Source: an uncultured Oscillibacter sp.
GTDB lineage: Bacteria; Bacillota; Clostridia; Oscillospirales; Oscillospiraceae
Assembly: GCA_946183715.1 (NCBI GenBank)
Contig: CAMHDB010000043.1
Span: forward strand, 1-10,451
DNA length: 10,451 nucleotides
Direction of reading: 5' to 3'
The notes under the pieces: generated by a model
Told to the model about the DNA's origin: nothing
Databases searched by the model: none
What the model saw: the letters and a program-made list of their open reading frames with translations, nothing else
Translations under genes and position numbers: made by a program
In this document: one piece after another, positions 1-6,169 of the stretch
Position numbering within the stretch: position 1 is the first letter of the stretch
How the letters are laid out: each line of letters opens with the position of its first letter

Positions 1-3000
1 AGTTTCAACTGCTTCGCCATGTCGTTCAGATTGATGGTCAAAATTTTGCTGATTCCCTGTTCCTGCATGGTCACGCCGTAGAGCACATCCGCCTCCTCCA
101 TCGTGCCGCGCCGGTGCGTAATCACGATGAACTGCGTCTTGGCGGTGAGGTTGCGCATATAGCGGGCGTAGCGCGTGACGTTGACATCGTCCAGCGCGGC
201 CTCGATTTCGTCCATGACGCAGAACGGCGTCGGGTGTACTTTCAGAATCGAGAAGTAGAGCGCAATCGCGACAAAGGCCTTTTCGCCGCCGGAGAGTAAG
301 GAAATTGTTTTGAGTGTCTTTCCGGGCGGCTGTGCCTTGATTTCGATACCGCAGTTGAGAATGTCCTTGGGGTCCTCGAGTTCGAGCCGCGCCGCGCCCC
401 CGCCGAATAACTCTGTAAACGTCGTCTGGAAGCTCTCGGAGAGTAACTGGAACTGGTGCGCGAAAATCACGGTCATTTGGTTCGTGATTTCGGCGATAAT
501 GCCCTCTAATTCCAGACGGGCCTTGTCGATGTCGTCGCGCTGTCCGGTCAGGTAGGTGTAGCGGGTGTTGACGCGCTCGAACTCCTCGATAGCCCCCATG
601 TTAATCGCGCCCAGCGCGTGGATTTCGCGCTTGAGCTCCCCGGCGCGGCGCGTGGCCTTCGGGATACTCTCCAGTTCAATCCGCTGCGCGGCGGCGTCCG
701 TGCGCGAGATTTCGTAGTTTTCCCACATTTTGTCGACTATCTGCTTCTCCTCCAGCGCCCCCGCCGACAGCTTCTGCTCTAACTTCGACACAAGCCGCTC
801 CATTCGTAAGAGGTTTTCGTTCATTTCCTGACTTTTTCTGTTTTGCGCCGTGCGCTTTGCTTCTAATTCCAATCGGGCCTTGTTCAACTCCGCCAGCGCG
901 GCGGTAATCCCGGCCTCCTGCCGCCGGAAATCCTCGATTTCCCGTTGCCGCGCCTCGATATCCGCTTCCGCCGTCCGGATAGCCTCGGCGTAGGCTTTGA
1001 GGGCGGCTTCCTTCTGCTCCGCGCCGCCCGATAACTCCTCCGACAGCTTGCGCAAGTCGGCGGCACGATTGGCGGCGGCGTCGCGCTCCGCGGACAGCGT
1101 CGCGCACGCTTCCCGCTCCGCCGTGATTCGCTCCGACAGGTTCCCCGATTCCGCCAGAAGTTCCGACTGCCCCGCGAATGCCTCGGCGGCCTGTCCGTGA
1201 CAGTCCCGGGCCTCGGCGTTGCGCTCCTCTATACGCCGTTCGAGTTCGTCCAGCCGCCCTCGGTTTTCGGTGAGACGCTCTTGCAGTCCGGACAGCTCCG
1301 CCTCCAAATTCCCGGCGTTGCGGCGCAATTCCGGCAAAGCCTCGTCGAAATGCTTCCGCGCCTCCTCTAGGCGTAATAACGTTTCCTGTACTTGTCGGCG
1401 TCTGTCCTCGGCGGTCTCCAAGTCGTAGCGCGCCGCCGACAGTTCCCGGTTCGCCTGTTCTTCCTTCTGCTTCGCCGTTTCCAGATTCCGCTTTAACGTC
1501 ACGGCGCGTTCGTTCAGGCGGTCTAATTCGGCTTTGCGGCTCAACACGCCCGCGTTGCGCGACACCGAACCGCCCGTCATCGAACCGCCCCGGTTGATAA
1601 CCTGTCCGTCCAACGTGACAATCCGGAACGCGTTCCGGTACTTCCGCGCCATTGCGATTCCGTAGTCGAGATTCTCCACGACGACTGTCCGGCCCAGAAG
1701 GTTGTAGAAAATGCCCTGATAGCGCGGGTCGAACCGTACCAGACGCGACGCGACGCCCACGAATCCGGCCTCTCGGGAGGGCCCCTCGTCGCGGAGTTCG
1801 TCGCCGCGAATCGCCGTCAGCGGTAAGAACGTCGCGCGCCCGGCGTCCTGACGCTTCAGGAACTCGATAGCGCGCTTGGCGTCCTCCTCGCGGTCTACGA
1901 CCAGATTCTGCAACGCCGCGCCCAGCGCGATTTCAATCGCCACCGTATAGGCGGCGTCGGTCGACATCAGCTCGGCGACAGGCCCGTGTATGCCCGACAG
2001 CCGCGCACCCGCGCGCATGACGGCCTTGACCGCGCGCGAAAAGCCCTCGTATTCGCGCTCCATGTCCGTCAAGAGACGGATTCGGTTGTCAAGCGCGCCG
2101 ACATCCATCGTCATTTGCAAGCGCAATTCGGCGGCCCCGGCGGCTTTCTTCTGCCGCTCCTCGGCGCGCAACTGGTACCCCGCAATCCGATTCTCGGCGG
2201 CGTCCAGTTCCTCCCGCGCCGCCGACAGTTCCGACGCGTTCTCCGCCGACTGCGCCTCCGTCGCGTCCAGTCGGCGCTTTGCCTCGCCGTATTCGACGCT
2301 CGCGGCGTCGCGACGCGCCGCAAGCTGTCCGTTTTCGGCGGTGACGGCGGCGGCCTCCGTGCGTAGTTCCGACGCCGCCGCTAACGCGTCCGCCTCCCGC
2401 GCCCGCAACGCCTCCATTTTAGTACGCACGTCGTCGGCGCGCTCCGACGCCTCCCGCGCGCGTTCCAACAGCTCACCCAACGCCGCATTCCGCGCCGCCA
2501 GCGCTTCCGACAGCTCCCCGGTACGCTTCTCCTGTTCCTCGGCCTGCCTCGCAAGCCCTCCCGAACGGTGCTCGGTCTCGTCGAGTTCCTCGCGCGCGCG
2601 CTGTATGTTCTCCCTCTGGTGCTCTATCCCCGTTCGGAGTACGGCGACCGCCGACTCCCGCTCGTGGCGCTGTGCCTCCAACTCCGCGTTCTGCGCGCGC
2701 AACGCCTCCGATTCCACGTCCTTTTCGCGCATGGCCTCGCCGTAGCGCTCGCCCTCGGCGTAGAGCGTATCCAGCGCCTCGCGGGCCTCGTCGCGCTCCG
2801 CCGACGCCGCTTGATAGTCCGCCCGGACTTTCTCCGCCGTCGCTTTCAGCGCGTCGAGCTGTTCCAGCCACAGCGACAGCTCCAACACCCGCAACTCGTC
2901 CCGCAAAATCAGAAAGCGTTTCGCCTTGTCGGCCTGCGTCCGGAGAGGTTCTACTTGCAGTTCCAGCTCCGATATCTTGTCATTGACGCGCGTCAAATTC

Positions 3001-3560
3001 TCCTGCGTGCGTTCGAGTTTACGTTCGGTCTCCTCCTTGCGGTGGCGGTAGCGCGAAATTCCCGCCGCCTCTTCAAAGATTTCCCGGCGCTCCCCGCTCT
3101 TCGCCGACAGGATTTCGTCAATCTTGCCCTGCCCGATGATGGAATAGCCCTCGCGGCCAAGGCCCGTGTCCATGAACAGTTCCATAACGTCCCGCAGGCG
3201 CACGGACTGCCGGTTGATATAGTATTCCGACTCGCCGCTCCGGTAATAGCGGCGCGTCACGGCGACCTCGCTTTCCTCCATGCCGGGGAAAATACGCCCG
3301 GTGTTGTCGAGAATGAGCGTGACCTGCGCGAACCCGACCTGCCGCCGCTTCTGCGTGCCGCCGAAAATGACATCCTCCATTTTCGCGCCGCGAAGCCCCT
3401 TGGCGCTCTGCTCGCCCATCACCCAGCGGATTGCGTCCGAAATATTCGATTTCCCGGAGCCGTTCGGCCCGACAATCGCCGTCAGGTCTTCCCCGAAGTT
3501 GAGCACGGTCTTGTCCGGGAACGATTTGAACCCCTGTATTTCCAACGCCTTCAGATACAC
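1..3560 (-). CDS. smc: Chromosome partition ATPase Smc (C-terminal end just outside window)
   Basis: Smc is the ATP-driven, ring-forming condensin subunit that organises and segregates the chromosome together with ScpA and ScpB. About 1186 residues are visible in one uninterrupted frame. The N-terminal head has Walker A GPNGSGKS at residues 31-38 and a Q-loop motif WVMGEQ at about 46-51. Long charged, alanine-rich coiled-coil arms flank a hinge at about 520-665 that includes the glycine-rich MTGGS segment. The C-terminal head has the ABC signature LSGGEK at 1089-1094 and Walker B with D1117 and E1118, followed by ITHRRGTMEEADVLYGVTMQ. Bacillus Smc is about this length, so only a few residues and the stop codon are missing. 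The GTG start at 3560 is chosen because the IQGFKSF motif begins 8 residues later and a partial Shine-Dalgarno (GGGGTG) lies just upstream. It is transcribed away from its neighbour; ftsY and rnc, common neighbours in Firmicutes, are not seen here. Confidence 0.97.
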   Translation of the reverse strand, partial: MYLKALEIQGFKSFPDKTVLNFGEDLTAIVGPNGSGKSNISDAIRWVMGEQSAKGLRGAKMEDVIFGGTQKRRQVGFAQVTLILDNTGRIFPGMEESEVAVTRRYYRSGESEYYINRQSVRLRDVMELFMDTGLGREGYSIIGQGKIDEILSAKSGERREIFEEAAGISRYRHRKEETERKLERTQENLTRVNDKISELELQVEPLRTQADKAKRFLILRDELRVLELSLWLEQLDALKATAEKVRADYQAASAERDEAREALDTLYAEGERYGEAMREKDVESEALRAQNAELEAQRHERESAVAVLRTGIEHQRENIQRAREELDETEHRSGGLARQAEEQEKRTGELSEALAARNAALGELLERAREASERADDVRTKMEALRAREADALAAASELRTEAAAVTAENGQLAARRDAASVEYGEAKRRLDATEAQSAENASELSAAREELDAAENRIAGYQLRAEERQKKAAGAAELRLQMTMDVGALDNRIRLLTDMEREYEGFSRAVKAVMRAGARLSGIHGPVAELMSTDAAYTVAIEIALGAALQNLVVDREEDAKRAIEFLKRQDAGRATFLPLTAIRGDELRDEGPSREAGFVGVASRLVRFDPRYQGIFYNLLGRTVVVENLDYGIAMARKYRNAFRIVTLDGQVINRGGSMTGGSVSRNAGVLSRKAELDRLNERAVTLKRNLETAKQKEEQANRELSAARYDLETAEDRRRQVQETLLRLEEARKHFDEALPELRRNAGNLEAELSGLQERLTENRGRLDELERRIEERNAEARDCHGQAAEAFAGQSELLAESGNLSERITAEREACATLSAERDAAANRAADLRKLSEELSGGAEQKEAALKAYAEAIRTAEADIEARQREIEDFRRQEAGITAALAELNKARLELEAKRTAQNRKSQEMNENLLRMERLVSKLEQKLSAGALEEKQIVDKMWENYEISRTDAAAQRIELESIPKATRRAGELKREIHALGAINMGAIEEFERVNTRYTYLTGQRDDIDKARLELEGIIAEITNQMTVIFAHQFQLLSESFQTTFTELFGGGAARLELEDPKDILNCGIEIKAQPPGKTLKTISLLSGGEKAFVAIALYFSILKVHPTPFCVMDEIEAALDDVNVTRYARYMRNLTAKTQFIVITHRRGTMEEADVLYGVTMQEQGISKILTINLNDMAKQLK

Positions 3561-3590
3561 GCTTTCACCCCGCAATCTTTCGTGGGGTAC

Positions 3591-3619
3591 AGTTTACCAG
3601 AAGCGAAAGCCGATTGCAA
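3591..3619 (-). promoter_or_regulatory. Predicted sigma-A promoter for smc
   Basis: On the minus strand TTGCAA (3619-3614) is followed after 17 bases by TAAACT (3596-3591). TGG directly precedes the -10, which gives an extended -10 element. Predicted transcription starts near 3584, leaving a leader of about 24 nt before the GTG start. Confidence 0.55.
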
Positions 3620-3716
3620 CGAAAATTCCGTAAATTCGTGAAAATTTTATCAGGCGCGGGTTTCCCGCCCTTTGGAAAACTACGGCATACAATTTCTACC
3701 CGTGGGGAAAGCGGCG
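3620..3716. other. Divergent intergenic spacer with small inverted repeats
   Basis: This stretch lies between the -35 boxes of the smc promoter and the rightward operon promoter. It holds a 5-bp inverted repeat GCGGG-TTT-CCCGC (3656-3668) and an imperfect one, TTTC..CCC-GT-GGG..GAAA (3693-3710), just upstream of the rightward -35. Either could be a protein-binding site, but no known operator is recognised and no gene is seen. Confidence 0.3.
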
Positions 3717-3744
3717 TTGACTTTTTCCCCCGGCGCGCTATAAT
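3717..3744 (+). promoter_or_regulatory. Sigma-A promoter of the phosphoribosyltransferase-ruvX-ttcA operon
   Basis: TTGACT (3717-3722), a 16-base spacer and a perfect TATAAT (3739-3744) predict a transcript starting near 3751. A strong Shine-Dalgarno AGGAGG (3782-3787) sits 7 bases before the first ATG. Confidence 0.75.
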
Positions 3745-3794
3745 ATCCCAAAGAGGCGGACAGCCCTAATCCGACACCATCAGGAGGAATTAGC

Positions 3795-4355
3795 ATGACT
3801 TACTCCATGAAAATCGCGGGACTTACGCGGGAACTGCCCCTTTGCAAAGTCAATGATGACCTCTATATTGCCGCGTTCATCTGTTTCGGGGACGCGGAAA
3901 TCACGGTAGCCTGCGCCCGGGAACTGCTCAAACTTGTGCCCGCCACGGAATACGACTACCTCTTTACGGCGGAGGCGAAAAGCATTCCCCTCATTCACGA
4001 AATGGCGCGGCAGTCCGGCGCGGCAAAGTATTTCATCGCCCGGAAGGGGCCAAAGGCCTACATGCCCGACCCGATTTACGTCGAAGACCAGTCGATTACC
4101 ACGGCCAATCCCCAGCGGCTGTACCTCGGACAGGACGACGCCGCGCTGATACGCGGGAAGCGTATCCTGATTGTCGACGACGTAATCTCCACGGGCGGCT
4201 CCCTGCGCGCTATGGAGGAACTTATCAAGAAAGCCGGGGGCACGGTCGCGGGGAAAATCGCGGTATTGGCAGAAGGCGATTCCAAGAACCGCCCCGACAT
4301 CCGCTATCTGGCCCCGTTGCCGCTGTTCAACGCCGACGGCACTGTAAAGGCGTAA
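3795..4355 (+). CDS. Purine-type phosphoribosyltransferase (Apt-like)
   Basis: This 186-residue type I phosphoribosyltransferase is predicted to join a purine base to PRPP, giving the nucleotide and pyrophosphate, in cytoplasmic purine salvage. The diagnostic PRPP-binding loop ILIVDDVISTGGS is at residues 124-136, with the two acidic residues and the T-G-G-S phosphate loop intact. The segment FTAEAKSIPLIHEMA (about 57-71) corresponds to the loop before the PRPP site in adenine phosphoribosyltransferases. ARKGPKAYM (82-90) matches the flexible catalytic region of that family. Length and layout fit the COG0503 (Apt/Xpt) group, but the base specificity cannot be read from these motifs, so no symbol is given. 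The ATG start has an ideal Shine-Dalgarno. It is first in an operon, with ruvX starting 3 bases after its stop. A regulatory PRT is a less likely alternative. Confidence 0.88.
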   Translation: MTYSMKIAGLTRELPLCKVNDDLYIAAFICFGDAEITVACARELLKLVPATEYDYLFTAEAKSIPLIHEMARQSGAAKYFIARKGPKAYMPDPIYVEDQSITTANPQRLYLGQDDAALIRGKRILIVDDVISTGGSLRAMEELIKKAGGTVAGKIAVLAEGDSKNRPDIRYLAPLPLFNADGTVKA

Positions 4356-4358
4356 CCC

Positions 4359-4781
4359 ATGCGTGTCTGCGCCATTGACTACGGCGACGCCCGTACAGGG
4401 CTGGCGGTCTCCGACCCCACGGGGCTGCTCGCCGGGCATACGGAGACCGTACACGCCTACCGCGCCGAAGACGTGATAGCGCGTATCGCCGCCGTGGCGG
4501 AGGAGTACGGCGTCGGTCAGCTCGTACTCGGGCATCCGGTGAATATGGACGGCACCCGCGGCACCCGCGCCGAAAAGGCGGAGGCATTCGCCGAACGCCT
4601 CCGCGCCGAAACCGGACTGCCCGTCGCGCTGTGGGACGAGCGCCGCACCACGATTGACGCGCACCAGATTCTCCGCGCCAACGGGCGCAACGGCAGACAG
4701 CGGAAAAACGTCGTGGACGCCGTCGCCGCCGCGCTGATTCTGGAAGGCTACCTGTCGCGGGAACGCGCAAAGAAAGCGTGA
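4359..4781 (+). CDS. ruvX: RuvX/YqgF RNase H-fold nuclease
   Basis: This 140-residue protein belongs to the YqgF/RuvX family (putative Holliday junction resolvase, also linked to 16S rRNA 5'-end processing). The RNase H-fold acidic residues are all visible: D7 in AIDYGDARTGLAVSD, the DER at 93-95 and D120 in the C-terminal segment KNVVDAVAAALILEGYL. The family signature LVLGHPVNMDG is at about 55-65. Length matches the family norm of about 140 residues. It starts 3 bases after the phosphoribosyltransferase stop, with a weak AAAGG upstream, so translational coupling is likely. In Bacillus and many Firmicutes this gene sits near alaS; here its partners are a phosphoribosyltransferase and a TtcA-like gene. 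Confidence 0.95.
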   Translation: MRVCAIDYGDARTGLAVSDPTGLLAGHTETVHAYRAEDVIARIAAVAEEYGVGQLVLGHPVNMDGTRGTRAEKAEAFAERLRAETGLPVALWDERRTTIDAHQILRANGRNGRQRKNVVDAVAAALILEGYLSRERAKKA

Positions 4782-4785
4782 CGCC

Positions 4786-5625
4786 GTGTCGAGGACGCTC
4801 ACGCCGCGCGAAACCGCCGAACGAAGTCTGATTACGACATACCGCAAGACGCTTTGGAAACCGTTCATCGCCGCCGTCAAGCGCTACGAATTGGTCTCTC
4901 CGGGCGACCGTATCGCGGTATGCCTGTCGGGCGGGAAGGATTCCGCCGTACTCGCGAAGCTCATGCAGGAGTTACAGCGGCATACCGACCGCCCGTTCCA
5001 CCTGTCGTTTCTGGTCATGGACCCCGGATACCGCCCCGAAAACCGGAAACTTATCGAGGACAACGCCGCGTTGCTCGGCATTCCGGTCACTGTCTTTGAC
5101 AACGACATCTTTAATGTCGCGTTCCGGGCGGAGAAAAACCCGTGTTACTTATGCGCGCGTATGCGGCGCGGGTTCCTGTACGAGAAGGCGCGCGACTTGG
5201 GCTGTAGCAAAATCGCGCTCGGGCACCACATGTCCGACGTAATCGAAACCACGCTCTTGGGCCTCTTCTACGGCGCGCAACTACAGGCCATGCCGCCGAA
5301 GTTGCATAGCAAGAATTTCCCCGGTATGGAACTCATCCGCCCCCTCTACTGCGTCCACGAGGACGCAATCATAGCGTGGAAGAACTACAACAACCTCCGC
5401 TTTCTACAGTGCGCGTGCCGCTTCACGGAGGCCCGCGACGCCGCCCCGGACGGTATCGGGGAGAGCAAGCGGCAGGAAGTCAAGGCCCTGATTCGCGCGC
5501 TCAAACGCGACAATCCGAACATCGAAAAGAGTATCTTCCGGGCCATCCACGGCGTACAGCTCGACACCTTCCCCGGCTTCAAACGCCACGGAAAAACCTA
5601 CTCGTTCCTCGACTTCTACGAATAA
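4786..5625 (+). CDS. ttcA: TtcA-like PP-loop tRNA-thiolation enzyme
   Basis: This 279-residue N-type ATP pyrophosphatase resembles TtcA, which makes 2-thiocytidine at position 32 of some tRNAs. The PP-loop SGGKDS is at 48-53. A CxxC pair (C120, C123 in NPCYLCARMRRG) and a CxC pair (C209, C211 in LQCACRFTE) supply the cysteines that in TtcA hold an oxygen-sensitive [4Fe-4S] cluster. LGHHMSDVIETTLLGLFYG (145-163) is the conserved segment following the first cysteines. The start is GTG, 4 bases after the ruvX stop, with only a weak purine-rich Shine-Dalgarno inside ruvX, which suggests coupled translation; there is no better in-frame start before the PP-loop. It is last in the operon, with a terminator 5 bases after the stop. 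Firmicute members are often annotated as TtcA or as a lysidine-synthetase relative; the exact tRNA substrate is inferred. Confidence 0.85.
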   Translation: MSRTLTPRETAERSLITTYRKTLWKPFIAAVKRYELVSPGDRIAVCLSGGKDSAVLAKLMQELQRHTDRPFHLSFLVMDPGYRPENRKLIEDNAALLGIPVTVFDNDIFNVAFRAEKNPCYLCARMRRGFLYEKARDLGCSKIALGHHMSDVIETTLLGLFYGAQLQAMPPKLHSKNFPGMELIRPLYCVHEDAIIAWKNYNNLRFLQCACRFTEARDAAPDGIGESKRQEVKALIRALKRDNPNIEKSIFRAIHGVQLDTFPGFKRHGKTYSFLDFYE

Positions 5626-5630
5626 CAGCA

Positions 5631-5670
5631 CGCCGGGAAAGGAATTTTTTCCTCTCCCGGCGATTGTTTT
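5631..5670 (+). terminator. Intrinsic terminator of the operon
   Basis: CGCCGGGA (5631-5638) pairs with TCCCGGCG (5655-5662). After a mismatch, GGAA pairs with TTCC around a TTTT loop, and ATTGTTTT follows. It begins 5 bases after the ttcA-like stop codon. Confidence 0.85.
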
Positions 5671-5731
5671 CAAATTGTTCATAAATTTTTTGCAAAAAGG
5701 GCTTGCATTTTGTCGCGGGCTGGTGTATACT
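5671..5731 (+). promoter_or_regulatory. Strong sigma-A promoter with AT-rich upstream element
   Basis: TTGCAT (5703-5708), a 17-base spacer and TATACT (5726-5731) form a near-consensus promoter. The sequence 5671-5698 is almost entirely A and T, like an UP element, and contrasts with the GC-rich surroundings. The predicted start is about 5739-5741. No protein start with a Shine-Dalgarno follows closely; the first thing downstream is the folded RNA at 5741-5885. Confidence 0.8.
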
Positions 5732-5740
5732 GACAATCAC

Positions 5741-5885
5741 AGAACACATAGAGCGGCAGCCTACGGAACGCTACCAACATTCCGTAAGCCTATATTGGGT
5801 GAGCTATTTTAACCAGATGGCACTCAACACACTGGAAGTAATTCCAGACCGCAGGGGGTATTATACCCGGTTTTGATGTTCTTTT
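5741..5885 (+). ncRNA. Candidate structured small RNA (about 145 nt), family unknown
   Basis: The predicted transcript start coincides with the 5' arm of a closing stem AGAACA (5741-5746) / TGTTCT (5877-5882). Inside it GCGG (5753-5756) can pair with CCGC (5849-5852). Four further hairpins are packed in. H1 (5759-5789) is TACGGAA/TTCCGTA extended by a GC/GC pair. H2 (5795-5827) is TTGGGT/ACTCAA, a GA bulge, then GCTAT/ATGGC around a 9-nt loop. H3 (5832-5847) is CTGGAA/TTCCAG capped by the GNRA tetraloop GTAA. H4 (5856-5868) is GGGTA/TACCC. The closing stem runs into CTTTT. The topology (closing stem, bubble with a hairpin on each strand, apical stem) is loosely like 6S RNA, but it is short and I do not recognise the family. 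Riboswitch consensus motifs I know (TPP, FMN, SAM-I, cobalamin, c-di-GMP, T-box) were not seen. It could be a free small RNA or the first part of a pilin leader. Confidence 0.6.
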
Positions 5886-5889
5886 GCAA
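5860..5889 (-). promoter_or_regulatory. Possible antisense promoter within the RNA 3' end
   Basis: On the minus strand TTGCAA (5889-5884) is followed after 18 bases by a perfect TATAAT (5865-5860). A transcript starting near 5853 would run antisense through the structured RNA towards the ttcA-like gene. The TATAAT is part of the H4 hairpin stem-loop, so it could be coincidental. No convincing minus-strand gene follows. Confidence 0.35.
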
Positions 5890-6047
5890 GTCCATTACCG
5901 TCCATTTTTCCTGTTTTCGAGTTCGGACAGCGGAAATTGACGGGGTTTCTTGGGTGGACTTCTGCGGGAGGACGTCGGCGGGGAAATATTCCGCGGATAC
6001 GCTTTTGAAATATGGTTAGAGCGGTAATCTTGCTTTGACAGTTTCGG
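5886..6047. other. Intergenic stretch without a recognisable gene
   Basis: Between the structured RNA and the terminator at 6048 I see no gene with a convincing ribosome-binding site and no strong hairpin. An open frame of 47 codons (5876-6019) exists but lacks a Shine-Dalgarno. Base composition is more AT-rich than the flanking genes at first and GC-rich near 5960-6000. If the promoter at 5703 drives the pilin, this would be the middle of a leader of about 430 nt. Confidence 0.5.
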
Positions 6048-6063
6048 GCGGCGTTGAGTTATT
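6035..6063 (+). promoter_or_regulatory. Weak candidate promoter for the pilin, overlapping the terminator
   Basis: A perfect TTGACA -35 (6035-6040) is followed after 17 bases by GTTATT (6058-6063), preceded by TGA, which gives an extended -10 TG. The -10 lacks the important A at its second position, so strength is doubtful. If used, transcription starts near 6070 inside the terminator's 3' arm, and the pilin mRNA would begin just before the 6088 stem-loop. Confidence 0.25.
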
Positions 6064-6080
6064 CACTCGACGCCGCTTTT
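6048..6080 (+). terminator. Strong intrinsic terminator upstream of the pilin
   Basis: GCGGCGTTGAGT (6048-6059) pairs over 12 bp (one G-U) with ACTCGACGCCGC (6065-6076) around TATTC, followed by TTTT. No gene ends near it. It therefore terminates the RNA from the 5703 promoter or acts as an attenuator before the pilin. GTTGAGT (6053-6059) is a perfect complement of ACTCAAC (5822-5828) in hairpin H2. Confidence 0.85.
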
Positions 6081-6087
6081 GTGTGTT

Positions 6088-6142
6088 CTGGCAGAGCCGC
6101 CGGAGGGGGTAACGTCACTCCCTTCCGTGTCGGCCCTGTCAG
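6088..6142 (+). promoter_or_regulatory. 55-nt stem-loop in the pilin 5' leader
   Basis: CTGGCAG (6088-6094) pairs with CTGTCAG (6136-6142), GCCG (6096-6099) with CGGC (6131-6134), and CGGAGGGGGT (6101-6110) with ACTCCCTTCCG (6117-6127, one bulged T), around loop AACGTC. That is about 21 base pairs with few interruptions. No T-run follows, so it is not a terminator; it may stabilise the mRNA or bind a regulator. Confidence 0.6.
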
Positions 6143-6148
6143 AATCCA

Positions 6149-6169
6149 CGACAAGGAGGAACTGTCGAA
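6149..6169 (+). promoter_or_regulatory. Pilin ribosome-binding site displayed in a hairpin loop
   Basis: AGGAGG (6154-6159) lies 10 bases before the ATG at 6170. It is in the 9-base loop between CGACA (6149-6153) and TGTCG (6163-6167), which pair perfectly over 5 bp. The Shine-Dalgarno itself is unpaired in this fold, so the structure may present rather than hide it. Confidence 0.6.

Noticed and set aside
3558..3590. A hairpin (TACCCC/GGGGTG on the minus strand) that could hide the smc ribosome-binding site
   Set aside because: The predicted transcription start (about 3584) falls within the 5' arm, so the full hairpin may not exist in the mRNA.
3614..3619. The palindromic TTGCAA of the smc promoter as a second shared, bidirectional -35
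   Set aside because: Reading rightward, no -10-like hexamer lies 16-18 bases away, unlike at the polA/hydrolase junction.
2568..3641. A 357-codon plus-strand open frame
   Set aside because: It is antisense to the Smc N-terminal head and coiled coil and would run past the smc promoter; its protein is a low-complexity shadow with no motif.
3780..4880. A 366-codon open frame on the minus strand across the phosphoribosyltransferase, ruvX and ttcA-like genes
   Set aside because: It is antisense to three genes with clear family motifs, has no recognisable domain or ribosome-binding site, and long shadow frames are expected in GC-rich coding DNA.
5817..5876. A 19-codon ORF (ATG GCA CTC ...) inside the structured RNA
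   Set aside because: The nearest purine-rich stretch is 13 bases from the ATG and lies in a hairpin arm, the peptide has no recognisable character, and the same bases are explained by hairpins H2-H4.
5741..5885. Direct assignment of this RNA as 6S RNA, SRP RNA, tmRNA or a known riboswitch
   Set aside because: It is too short for a typical Firmicute 6S, lacks the SRP GGAA/AGCAG core and tRNA-like ends, and shows none of the riboswitch consensus cores I could check by eye.
5876..6019. A 47-codon ORF downstream of the structured RNA
   Set aside because: There is no Shine-Dalgarno before the ATG, the composition is unremarkable, and the frame overlaps the RNA closing stem. Possible but unsupported.
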